NCBI GenBank assembly: GCA_014730295.1
Contig: WJIN01000337.1
Location: 1 to 15,705 of the forward strand
Direction of reading: 5' to 3'
Origin: Promethearchaeota archaeon
Lineage (GTDB): Archaea; Asgardarchaeota; Lokiarchaeia; Sigynarchaeales; SOKP01
Length of the DNA: 15,705 bases
Shown here piece by piece: positions 1 to 7,420 of this stretch. The notes beneath the pieces were generated by a model. That model ran no database searches. It saw nothing but the letters and a program-made list of their open reading frames with translations, and had not been told where the DNA came from. The position numbers were made by a program, and so were the translations under genes. Position 1 is the first letter of the stretch; the number at the start of each line of letters is the position of its first letter.

Positions 1-85
1 ATATTTATTTATCCTCTTTTTCTCATGAATTTTTCAATAAGCTAAACTATTAAATAAGTTGGTTATTTTTATAATTATAAATTTC

Positions 86-113
86 AATATTTCAAAATTT
101 ATATTTGAATATT
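86..113 (+). promoter_or_regulatory. TATA-like region with imperfect inverted repeat upstream of Roadblock gene
   Basis: AATATTTCAAA (86-96) is repeated in inverted form as TTTGAATATT (104-113), with one extra T in the left arm. The loop contains a TATA-like TTATATTT (99-106) about 27-34 bases before the TTG start at 133. ATTTCAA also occurs twice directly (81-87, 89-95). Archaeal TATA boxes sit about 25 bases before the transcription start, so the transcript would have little or no leader. The repeat could be an operator, but DNA this AT-rich produces such repeats by chance. Confidence 0.35.
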
Positions 114-132
114 TAAAAGGGTTTATTAAATC

Positions 133-417
133 TTGATAGATATCAATCAGGTTAAGCAGATTATCAGACGATTTGAAGAGAAGGATGATGTGAGAGGTGT
201 TATCATCGCGGACAGCAGTGGTTTACCGATTAAGTCCAATCTTGATATAGACATGACAGAAGAGGTTTCAGCATATATTACCTCCTTAATCGGGAAAGGA
301 CATCAAGTTGTAGATGCGCTAAAGGAAGGTGCCCTACAATTTATTCGCTTAGAGACCTCAAAAGGCGAGATAATGATCGCATTGGAAGAGCAGTTGATAT
401 TAATTATATTGAAGTAA
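133..417 (+). CDS. Roadblock/LC7 domain protein (short form)
   Basis: A 94-residue protein that is essentially one Roadblock/LC7 (MglB-like) domain. An N-terminal helix (about residues 3-17) precedes the conserved strand pair around VRGVIIADSSGLPIKSN (20-36). A long central helix (about 42-65) and a final three-strand region (67-94) follow. Family members form homo- or heterodimers that act as platforms or regulators for small Ras/Rag/Mgl-type GTPases, as in MglB, the dynein light chain roadblock and Ragulator. Asgard genomes are known to carry many of them. The start is a TTG; AAAAGGG lies about 11 bases upstream and no in-frame ATG offers a better N-terminus. The product is cytosolic, with no signal or membrane segment. 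The domain call is firm; the partner GTPase is not in the window and the specific role is unknown. Confidence 0.85.
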   Translation: MIDINQVKQIIRRFEEKDDVRGVIIADSSGLPIKSNLDIDMTEEVSAYITSLIGKGHQVVDALKEGALQFIRLETSKGEIMIALEEQLILIILK

Positions 418-446
418 ATTTTTTCTTACATCTTTTTTAAATTTTC
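415..446 (+). terminator. T-rich terminator-like tract
   Basis: Immediately after the stop codon come TTTTTT, then ATCTTTTTTAAATTTTCT, without an obvious hairpin. Archaeal RNA polymerase terminates at such T-runs. The 212-base gap to the next gene, with its own TATA-like box, supports separate transcription. Confidence 0.4.
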
Positions 447-559
447 TAATTTATATAATACCTTAGAGCCATATAATTGAACATTCTTATTTTCAATAAT
501 ATCTCAAAAATTTAAGATTCTATATTCGAAAACTTAAAAAAATTTATTTTGCTAAAAAT

Positions 560-571
560 ATATATATTTAA
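560..571 (+). promoter_or_regulatory. TATA box for second Roadblock gene
   Basis: ATATATATTTAA follows an A-rich stretch at 553-559. This gives a predicted transcription start near 590 and a leader of about 40 bases to the ATG at 630. It is the clearest TATA-like element in the 418-629 gap, which otherwise shows only AT-rich sequence. Confidence 0.5.
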
Positions 572-629
572 AGTAGTTTCACTATTTATCTTATGAAATT
601 AAATTGGTAAAAAGAGGATTCTAGGAAAT

Positions 630-980
630 ATGAGTAAGGAAACAATTGAGCCGAAATTAGCCCAACTCATGGACCTTGTACCCGAATGTGAGGGCTTGAT
701 CGCTGCGGATCCAGATGGAAATGTCATTGTTGGTCAAACCTTAACCGAAATGGACCATGGAAGCATTGCGAAAGCATGTGCGAAAATTTTAAGTGATTCA
801 AATACACTAGGAAATGATCTTGGAAAAGGTACGGTTAAAAATACAACCATCGAGTTAGAAGGCGGATATGCGGTTTTAGCGGGTTCAGAGAAACTGTTAC
901 TTATTGCTCTTGCTGGTGTAGACGGAAGAGCATCATTAGGACTATTAAAAAGGAATTTGATATCGATTTCTAATCTCTAA
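630..980 (+). CDS. Roadblock/LC7 domain protein
   Basis: A 116-residue single-domain Roadblock/LC7 protein. The first helix (about 5-16) is followed by the diagnostic strand-turn-strand ECEGLIAADPDGNVIVGQT (19-37). A central helix (about 43-60) and strands at about 68-95 follow, including the Gly-Gly turn at 78-79 and the run EKLLLIALAG. A short C-terminal helix rich in Leu (about 100-116) closes it. Expected role: dimeric cytosolic platform or GAP-like regulator for a small GTPase. The ATG start is preceded by GAGGA (614-618) and AGGA (623-626), both plausible ribosome-binding sites. It is only distantly similar to the 94-residue paralogue upstream, so this is an old rather than a recent duplication. 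It is probably transcribed alone, since T-runs lie on both sides. Confidence 0.88.
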   Translation: MSKETIEPKLAQLMDLVPECEGLIAADPDGNVIVGQTLTEMDHGSIAKACAKILSDSNTLGNDLGKGTVKNTTIELEGGYAVLAGSEKLLLIALAGVDGRASLGLLKRNLISISNL

Positions 981-1043
981 TTTTATTTTTCTCTATTTTT
1001 ATAAAAAGTAGGTAAAAAAAGTAATTGTTTTGTATTTTTATCT
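981..1043. terminator. Bidirectional T-rich terminator region between convergent genes
   Basis: On the plus strand TTTTATTTTTCTCTATTTTT follows the Roadblock stop. On the minus strand the run of seven A at 1014-1020 reads as a T-run downstream of the surface protein stop. The two genes converge with 63 bases between them. Confidence 0.45.
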
Positions 1044-4000
1044 TTAAATCCCTTCTTCTTCTAATAATGAATCTAAATCAGTTTTCTTCTTTTTCGCTTT
1101 TTTCTTTTCTTCTTTTTCCGTTTCTTCCTTTATTTCAGAGACTTTTTTATATACTCCCCTTCTTTTCTTTTTCGCTGCGGGTTTCGATACTGGGGTTTCA
1201 ATTCTTCGTTTTAGGATATATGAATAATACAATGAGATTGCGATTATTAACGCTAAAATAGATATCATTATTAGAGTGAAAAAATTCATAAAGTTTTCAA
1301 AAATCGGGTAGTCAAGTACACTAACGGATATTGTGGTTTCAACGGTGATGGTTTCACTGGTATCAATATTGGTCGCGATTATAGAAACATTTATGCTGAG
1401 CGTATTAGTTGGGATTGATTGAAAGCTAATCTTATATACCATTGCTGTGGATTTGCCTGGTTCAAAGAATTGTAAGGAATACGAATCTTTTGCAATGATT
1501 TGATAAAATGGGGATATTCCTGGAAAAGTAAGAAGGATACTTGTTATATTTAGATTAGAATCGCCAATATTAGTTAGTGTTATATCTAATACGGCTTCAG
1601 AATTTCTATAGATGGGAGGATTTCGGAAGTTGGCACTAATAGAAAGTTCATTGTTATATGAAAACAGAGTGACATTGATTTCCTTGTTGGTGCCAGTAAT
1701 ATTTTCTTTTCCATCCCATGATAACCTAAGTTGTACGATATTATTTTCAATTATAATCGCGGTCGTATCTATATGAAACGTGGTTTTTCCGTCACTATCT
1801 GTGCCTTGTGGAGAATTACCAATGAGAACCCAATCAGTACCATTATAGGATTCGCAATTGACAGTTTCTCCCGGGAGAATCGTTCCGAATTCCGTGGTCA
1901 ACTGAGAAGTCAAATTAAAACTTTCCCCTTGAACAGGTGTTTCAGGAGTGGTTGCAATAGATTGAAATTTACTTGATTTATTCATCTCATAGGTATTGCT
2001 ATACAACTGATAGCTACTTATATGGTTATAATCTTGGATATTTATAAGAAGAGTCGTTTTTTCAGGAGTGTAAATACATTTATCTCGAGGTATTTGTATG
2101 GAAGCTCCATTATCTGTACCCTCGGGTGTGTTTGATAATGATAAAATATAGCCCTCGAATAGATCTTCAGTTTGATTTACTAGAAGCCCTAAATCCGGAG
2201 AATTATAAGAATATATTTCTTCATTATCGATATATATAGTTATTATCGTCTTCGCACCACCCAATCTAATCGGGGAGTTATATCCCGGCCAAAACCCGTC
2301 AGGTCCCTCTATATTAGGCATTTGAAGTGAAACAGTGAAATTTTTTTGATCATTCCCATTGGGATTCCCAGCTCCTTCCAAGGTCTGTAAAGTCGAATCA
2401 TCAGTTGCCATAATCCAATTATCGTTTATAGGTGAAACCAATTTAACTGAAACTTTCACATTAGGTATGGTTATTCCCCGTCGATTATTTTTTAATGTAA
2501 TTTTGAAACTAATCTCCTCTTCTGGATTAATGATAGATTCATTTTGCAAGAAATTTCTTAATTCCAATTCTATTTCATTTTTATAAAGGAATTTTTGAGC
2601 CAATTGCTCTTGTTTTATTGCATAGAAATTATCTGGAAATTCATCTGTTTCATTAATGGAAGCACCAAGCAGTTGATATGGATAATAATCATCATTTTTA
2701 TCATTAAATCTGGAAATATCAGTCAATAGAAAGGAATTCTCATCTTCAAGTTCATTTAATTCCTTGAAAGTTAGCTCATAATGATTGATATATATCGGAA
2801 TGTTTCCAATGCCAATTAAGCTCCCATTTTCCCATATTATTGCGAGATAATAGATACCCTCGGGAACTGATGCATCAACTTCTAATAGTGTATTATTATT
2901 AAAATCATAAGTTAGCAGAGTTTTATCAAAACTTAATGTACCGGGTGATTCTGTATCTGTGGCGTATACCGATCCAACTGGATTGAACAATGTAGCATTC
3001 GCCGTTCCTCCAGTTGGCGCAAAAGTACCTGGGCCTGTTATATCAGCTCCGATGGTCATATTATCTTCAAACATAAATCCAGAGGTTTCCAAAAGATTTC
3101 CTTTATAATTGATATAACTATAAATTTGATTTAAGACATTTAGACTAGTTAAATTAAGTTCATATAATCCACTAAAATTAGAAAGACTATACGGAATTAC
3201 AAGTTTATCTAAAGTGTTATTTTCATGTAAACGCGTTTCTCCGGCAGTTTGATCTAACACATTTTGTGAACCCGTGCTGGGAGTTATCAAACTGAGATTA
3301 TTGTGATACCACGGATATAAAAACCACATTTCAGTAAAATTCCAGTTATCTAAAGTAAGCCAGTTTGAACTCAAGGTATATTCTAATGACCATTCGATAT
3401 CTCCATTATAATCTGCTAAATATGTTGCGGTCGACTCTCCTTCATGATATGCGATAGCGATATATGATAGGTTAAATGAAAAATCAGTAATTCCAGTTCC
3501 GCTCTGATTCCAAGTAAGAGCTATATCAAAATCATCATCTGCTCCATCATATACCGGATTGGGAAATTCAGCATCCCAACTCCCAACACCCCATTGATAA
3601 ATACTCGAGTAAATAAATGATACTTCTCTGGTGTCATTTAGGGGGATATTTTGAATCCTTAATGTTTTATTTGAATCCACCTCAAAATCAGTTGGCATAT
3701 ATCCTCTAGTAACATTAACCGTAAACGAACTTGCATCAAAATCATTTGATTGACCCCCTCCGCTTATCGATCTCTGGGCTAATTCCCAACCATCTCCTAT
3801 ATCCATTTCCAATAAATGTTCATTGGTTTCTCCTTCTCCTTCGTTATTCCAATGAGCTATAAGACTATAAGCATTTAAAGAATTATTTGTAGTGAGAACA
3901 ATAAAATAATTAAAAGGTTCAAGAGAGGTGTCTGGAAAAGGGTAATAAGCGAGATTGTCACTAACTACATCCGAAATAACTGTTGAATCGATATAGTTTT

Positions 4001-4571
4001 CAGGTATGCAACTTAAAATTCCTCTATTTTGGGTAAATGTATCTGCTTTATATAATGAAATATTAATTTCAGTGTTCGTTGCTGCTGCTGGATTTGTTGT
4101 ATTTAAAAAAGCATAAAATCCGTGGAATATCGTAGTATTTCCCCTTATATCGAATTCTAATCCAAGTTTTGTTTCGTTATTGAAGGTAAAATTATACAAG
4201 TCAGTGGAATCAAAAACCATTGTGTGATTTGTAGTAAAATTGTTCGCGAATTGAAACAAAAAGTTTCCAGAATCAAGGTAGGTATCATCAGCCGCACCAA
4301 TTTCAAAACTGCCCCCCGAATTATCTATAGAGGAGGATTGATTTTGTAAATATACTCTCACTTTCTGATTATTTCCTAGACCCGAAATATTTTTATCTAA
4401 CTCAGTATCCCAATTTGAGGACAATATAGGATTGATATTTTCGTGACCAGTATTCGAATCATAAAATTCCGTATCTAAATTCCCTAAAAATAGAAATCCA
4501 GAGAGAATTATAAGCAAAATAACACTTAAAGCGAAAATACGCTTCTTAACAAATTTTTTTTGATGAGACAA
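1044..4571 (-). CDS. Large membrane-anchored extracellular beta-sandwich protein
   Basis: An 1175-residue protein with a basic N-terminus followed by a hydrophobic segment (about residues 12-30: signal peptide or signal anchor). A very long extracellular part comes next, then a C-terminal membrane helix (about 1097-1120) and a 55-residue K/R/E-rich tail expected inside the cell. The ectodomain is Asn/Thr/Ser-rich, has about 35 N-x-S/T sequons and only three cysteines. It looks like tandem beta-sandwich modules: an Ig-like stretch at about 872-972 and a CARDB/NEW3-like module at about 973-1090 are the best guesses. No catalytic motif was recognised. The start is TTG with weak ribosome-binding sequence, supported by the immediate signal segment. 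It is probably a cell-surface or S-layer-associated adhesin or receptor. Surface location is well supported; function is unknown. Confidence 0.75.
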   Translation of the reverse strand: MSHQKKFVKKRIFALSVILLIILSGFLFLGNLDTEFYDSNTGHENINPILSSNWDTELDKNISGLGNNQKVRVYLQNQSSSIDNSGGSFEIGAADDTYLDSGNFLFQFANNFTTNHTMVFDSTDLYNFTFNNETKLGLEFDIRGNTTIFHGFYAFLNTTNPAAATNTEINISLYKADTFTQNRGILSCIPENYIDSTVISDVVSDNLAYYPFPDTSLEPFNYFIVLTTNNSLNAYSLIAHWNNEGEGETNEHLLEMDIGDGWELAQRSISGGGQSNDFDASSFTVNVTRGYMPTDFEVDSNKTLRIQNIPLNDTREVSFIYSSIYQWGVGSWDAEFPNPVYDGADDDFDIALTWNQSGTGITDFSFNLSYIAIAYHEGESTATYLADYNGDIEWSLEYTLSSNWLTLDNWNFTEMWFLYPWYHNNLSLITPSTGSQNVLDQTAGETRLHENNTLDKLVIPYSLSNFSGLYELNLTSLNVLNQIYSYINYKGNLLETSGFMFEDNMTIGADITGPGTFAPTGGTANATLFNPVGSVYATDTESPGTLSFDKTLLTYDFNNNTLLEVDASVPEGIYYLAIIWENGSLIGIGNIPIYINHYELTFKELNELEDENSFLLTDISRFNDKNDDYYPYQLLGASINETDEFPDNFYAIKQEQLAQKFLYKNEIELELRNFLQNESIINPEEEISFKITLKNNRRGITIPNVKVSVKLVSPINDNWIMATDDSTLQTLEGAGNPNGNDQKNFTVSLQMPNIEGPDGFWPGYNSPIRLGGAKTIITIYIDNEEIYSYNSPDLGLLVNQTEDLFEGYILSLSNTPEGTDNGASIQIPRDKCIYTPEKTTLLINIQDYNHISSYQLYSNTYEMNKSSKFQSIATTPETPVQGESFNLTSQLTTEFGTILPGETVNCESYNGTDWVLIGNSPQGTDSDGKTTFHIDTTAIIIENNIVQLRLSWDGKENITGTNKEINVTLFSYNNELSISANFRNPPIYRNSEAVLDITLTNIGDSNLNITSILLTFPGISPFYQIIAKDSYSLQFFEPGKSTAMVYKISFQSIPTNTLSINVSIIATNIDTSETITVETTISVSVLDYPIFENFMNFFTLIMISILALIIAISLYYSYILKRRIETPVSKPAAKKKRRGVYKKVSEIKEETEKEEKKKAKKKKTDLDSLLEEEGI

Positions 4572-4615
4572 GAAATTACCCGTTGAATGCTATTTAATGT
4601 ATAATTACTATAAGT

Positions 4616-4631
4616 AAAATTTGCAAATTTT
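4616..4631. repeat. 16-bp perfect palindrome in divergent intergenic region
   Basis: AAAATTTGCAAATTTT is a perfect two-fold palindrome. It lies 45 bases upstream of the surface-protein start (minus strand) and 94 bases upstream of the M20 peptidase start (plus strand). Its form and place suit a dimeric regulator site. A palindrome of this length is expected about once in 15 kb of DNA this AT-rich, so chance is a serious alternative. Confidence 0.35.
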
Positions 4632-4683
4632 AAAAATTTATTAAAAGTTAGAGTAGAAAATAGTTTTTAAATTATCTCAATCC

Positions 4684-4691
4684 TATATATT
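4684..4691 (+). promoter_or_regulatory. TATA-like box for M20 peptidase gene
   Basis: TATATATT lies about 35 bases before the ATG at 4726, predicting a transcription start near 4712 and a very short leader. No clear Shine-Dalgarno sequence precedes the ATG, which fits near-leaderless initiation. Confidence 0.4.
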
Positions 4692-4725
4692 AATTAGTCT
4701 AAGAATTATAACTTTATGGGCTTCT

Positions 4726-6075
4726 ATGTCAGAAGAAATAATAATTCAATATATCGAAAAAAATAGAGAGGAATTTATAGAATTTTTCCAGGAAATGGTC
4801 AAGACAGACTCGTATAATCCGCCTGGAAATGAACTAAATTTAGCAAAAACTATTTCCCAGTATTTAAAAGGGCACGATATAGATGTAGAAATATTTGAAT
4901 ATGATAGAAATAGAGCAAATCTTATTGCGTTTTTGAATGAAGACTTTAAACAGAAAATTCTACTTTTTAATGGTCATATGGACATAGTTCCAGCAGGAAC
5001 AGAGTCAGATTGGAAATATCCTCCGTTATCTGCCTATAATAAGCGGAATAAATATATTTACGGAAGAGGGGCTGCCGATATGAAAGGGGGATTAACTGCT
5101 ATGGTTATCTCCTTGCATATTTTAAAGGAGTTAGACTTAGAATTAGGAGGCAATCTTATTTTAACTGCTGTATCTGATGAGGAGACTGGTGGAAAAAAGG
5201 GAACTAAATGGGTGGTGGATAATAAACTTGCAGATATTAACTGCGATTTTGCGATAGTTGGTGAACCCACTGGATTGAGTCCTTTACCCAAAGCAATAGT
5301 GCTAGGAGAAAGAGGCCATCTCCAACTTAAAATAATCGCACATGGAACTTCATGCCACGCATCAATGCCATCTATGGGGAAAAATGCGATAATTATGGTC
5401 AATGAACTTTTGCATAACCTTGATCAAATTGATAGTAAAATTCCGGAAATAGAACCTCCCATATCATTTGAAGAACTAAAAGATTTGATAGCAAAAGCAT
5501 TTCCAAGCAAAGATATTTTTGAAAATATTTACCAGCAACAAGAATTATTACAACATCTTGTAGAATCATTGACAAAGTTCACTAAGAGCGTGACCATGAT
5601 TGAAGGGGGAATAAAAGAAAATGTGGTTCCGGATCGATGTGAAATGGTTATAGACTTTCGCTTGTTACCAAAGCAAGATCCTAATCAAATCCTAAATGCT
5701 CTCAAAGGTTTGATTAAAGACTTAGGATATGAATTCAAAGAACCAGATGAAGAAAAAACTAATGCGTATTTTAGCTTTGAAATTATCCACAAATCTGAGG
5801 GCTCGTATTGGGAAGATTGGAAAGATTCTGATACCTTAAAAATGTTTTATGATATTGTGGGCAAAATTTATGAAAGAGATTCATTTTATATATTATATCC
5901 TGCGTGTGCTGATGCACACTATCTGCGAAATAAAGGTTATTGTTCCAATACCATCCTATTTGGGCCTGGAAGTGCTTCAACTGCTCACTCTGTCGATGAA
6001 TATATTGAAATAGAAGATTTTATAAATGCGATAAAAACGTATACTTTATTTGCATATAATTTTCTAAAACCCTAA
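4726..6075 (+). CDS. M20 family metallopeptidase/deacylase (ArgE/DapE/ACY1/CPG2-like)
   Basis: A 449-residue cytosolic di-zinc hydrolase. The expected active-site residues are all visible: H84-x-D86 in FNGHMD, bridging D118 in GRGAADMKGG, general base E152 and ligand E153 in SDEETGG, E180 in VGEPTG, and the last ligand H421 in STAHSVDE. H211 in SCHASMP matches the His that the dimer partner donates to the active site in this family. The dimerisation/lid domain occupies about 195-315, with a somewhat long helical insert around 245-290. Known members remove acyl groups from ornithine, diaminopimelate or peptides; none of the acetylornithine-, succinyl-DAP- or carnosinase-specific choices can be made from sequence alone. 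No biosynthetic genes flank it, so a general peptidase/aminoacylase role is as likely as arginine or lysine synthesis. No signal peptide. Confidence 0.88.
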   Translation: MSEEIIIQYIEKNREEFIEFFQEMVKTDSYNPPGNELNLAKTISQYLKGHDIDVEIFEYDRNRANLIAFLNEDFKQKILLFNGHMDIVPAGTESDWKYPPLSAYNKRNKYIYGRGAADMKGGLTAMVISLHILKELDLELGGNLILTAVSDEETGGKKGTKWVVDNKLADINCDFAIVGEPTGLSPLPKAIVLGERGHLQLKIIAHGTSCHASMPSMGKNAIIMVNELLHNLDQIDSKIPEIEPPISFEELKDLIAKAFPSKDIFENIYQQQELLQHLVESLTKFTKSVTMIEGGIKENVVPDRCEMVIDFRLLPKQDPNQILNALKGLIKDLGYEFKEPDEEKTNAYFSFEIIHKSEGSYWEDWKDSDTLKMFYDIVGKIYERDSFYILYPACADAHYLRNKGYCSNTILFGPGSASTAHSVDEYIEIEDFINAIKTYTLFAYNFLKP

Positions 6076-6116
6076 ATAATTGAATAAAATAAAAAGATGA
6101 ATAAAAAACCTTAAAA

Positions 6117-6129
6117 TTTTTTTAATTTT
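6117..6129 (+). terminator. T-run after M20 peptidase
   Basis: TTTTTTTAATTTT lies about 40 bases after the stop, in a 90-base gap. It could end the peptidase transcript. The same AT-rich stretch may instead contribute a TATA-like element for the next gene. Confidence 0.35.
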
Positions 6130-6165
6130 GGTCTAGATTTTAATTAACCTAAAGGAAAAGAAAAA

Positions 6166-7344
6166 TTGGAAGATATAAAGATTGAAGATTCGGTTGTCTT
6201 AATAGATTCATCACGCTCTATGCTTCGACGAGATTTCAAACCTAATCGCTTAACTATTGCTCTAAAAACGGTCAAGAACTTTACACAAAGTAAATTAATG
6301 ATTGATCCCAAGGACCAAATAGCTATTTTGAGTTTTGGTGATATTACTACAAAATTAAGTGGATTTTCGAATCAAGAGAATAAACTAATTGATTCACTGA
6401 AAAAAACCCAAATTTCGGGAAGAGGTGATTTACATGATGCGATAGCATTCGCTCTTCAAATTTTGGTTGAGGAAATGAGAAAAATCGGCGGAAAAATTCC
6501 AAGAATAATTATTATCAGCGATGCTAACTTTAGGAGGTCAGAAAAACTTGAGGAAATTGTTAATATTGCAAAAGGATTAGGAATAATTATAGATTCATGT
6601 CAATTAGGGCTAGCAGAAAGCTTAAGAGAAAATACCTTAAAACAGATTTCCAAACTTACAGGAGGGGAATACGGATTTTTTACAAATCCCAAGGCAGTAA
6701 TTAATGCGGGAAAGTCTTTTGCATCCAAAAAGAATCTTAAAAAGACATCAGATTATTTTTCCCCCGCGAAAAAGAAAGAGATGCCTCCTTTAATAAGTGA
6801 AGTTGCCTTACCATTAAGGCGACCAACTATCATGGAAATACGGATGATGATGAGCAATGAAGGCTCAGGACAAGAAAAATGCCAAATTTGCCATTCCGTA
6901 AAGTCTCCGCTCACCAATTCAGATTTCTTCTCGGAAGGTCGCTATTGTCCATCTTGTGATCGCCCTATGCATCTTACCTGTGCGGCTCTCTGGTCTAAAA
7001 GGACAGAATACAAAAAAAACATATTTAGATGCCCTTTTTGTTATTTTCTCCTACGGGTACCGTCTTCGGTATTAAAAATTGTAGGAGATGATATAGATCA
7101 AAAACAGAAAATCAAAATAGTGGGAGAGGAAGAAACTCAAACAACAAAAATGCAATTGATCCCGGACAAGCAGATTCCCAATATAAACGCATCATGCTCT
7201 TATTGTCACAGTATTTTTTTAGGTGATTATAAAGTCTATAAATGCGAAGAATGTGGTTCTTATTATCATAAACCATGTCTCGAAAAAATGTATAAAGAAA
7301 TAGGGGCATGCCGATATTGCGGTTCACAAATCACCTTTGAATAA
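6166..7344 (+). CDS. vWA + double zinc-finger protein resembling TFIIH p44/Ssl1
   Basis: A 392-residue protein with three parts. (1) A von Willebrand A domain (about 8-185) opens with DSSRSM (14-19) and RDFKPNRLTIALK (22-34). From memory, human p44 has DGSRTM, then D-x-KPNRLT-x2-LK at the same place. The MIDAS DxSxS (D14, S16, S18) is present, but the usual Thr of the second loop is Gly87 (GRGDLH). (2) A C4HC3 finger: C239/C242, C261/C264, H269/C272, C289/C292. (3) A C-terminal finger C344/C347, C360/C363, H368/C371, C382/C385; its spacing C-x2-C-x4-H-x2-C-x10-C-x2-C equals that recalled for the p44 C-terminal ring, with His replacing one Cys. In TFIIH, p44 binds and stimulates the XPD helicase. 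A RING-type ubiquitin ligase is the main alternative. Start TTG with AAAGGA nine bases upstream. Confidence 0.75.
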   Translation: MEDIKIEDSVVLIDSSRSMLRRDFKPNRLTIALKTVKNFTQSKLMIDPKDQIAILSFGDITTKLSGFSNQENKLIDSLKKTQISGRGDLHDAIAFALQILVEEMRKIGGKIPRIIIISDANFRRSEKLEEIVNIAKGLGIIIDSCQLGLAESLRENTLKQISKLTGGEYGFFTNPKAVINAGKSFASKKNLKKTSDYFSPAKKKEMPPLISEVALPLRRPTIMEIRMMMSNEGSGQEKCQICHSVKSPLTNSDFFSEGRYCPSCDRPMHLTCAALWSKRTEYKKNIFRCPFCYFLLRVPSSVLKIVGDDIDQKQKIKIVGEEETQTTKMQLIPDKQIPNINASCSYCHSIFLGDYKVYKCEECGSYYHKPCLEKMYKEIGACRYCGSQITFE

Positions 7345-7352
7345 ATTATTTA

Positions 7353-7391
7353 TTCTCAAAAAAACAAAATTAATCATTAATTTTTTGAGAA
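7353..7391 (+). terminator. Overlapping inverted repeats (hairpin terminator or attenuator-like element)
   Basis: TTCTCAAAAAA (7353-7363) pairs perfectly with TTTTTTGAGAA (7381-7391), giving an 11-bp stem with a 17-base loop. Inside it AAAATTAA (7366-7373) and TTAATTTT (7377-7384) form an alternative 8-bp stem with a 3-base loop. The two stems share 7381-7384 and cannot form together. The element starts 8 bases after the Ssl1-like stop and ends 29 bases before the next start. It may be a terminator working in either direction or a regulated read-through point. Confidence 0.5.
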
Positions 7392-7420
7392 GTAAAATTC
7401 TAAATTCGAGGCAAATTTAA

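Noticed and set aside
593..610. Five-codon frame (MKLNW) in the leader of the second Roadblock gene
   Set aside because: It is too short to distinguish from chance and has no ribosome-binding site or arrest-like residues.
418..629. Possible small RNA gene in the longest gene-free gap
   Set aside because: It contains only AT-rich sequence with T-runs and a TATA-like box; no stable GC-containing stem is seen.
1025..1261. Open frame on the plus strand, Phe/Leu-rich
   Set aside because: It is the complement of the Lys/Glu-rich tail and membrane helix of the surface protein; composition explains it.
4726..6075. Assigning argE or dapE to the M20 enzyme
   Set aside because: The motifs are shared by the whole family, and no arginine or lysine pathway gene is in the window.
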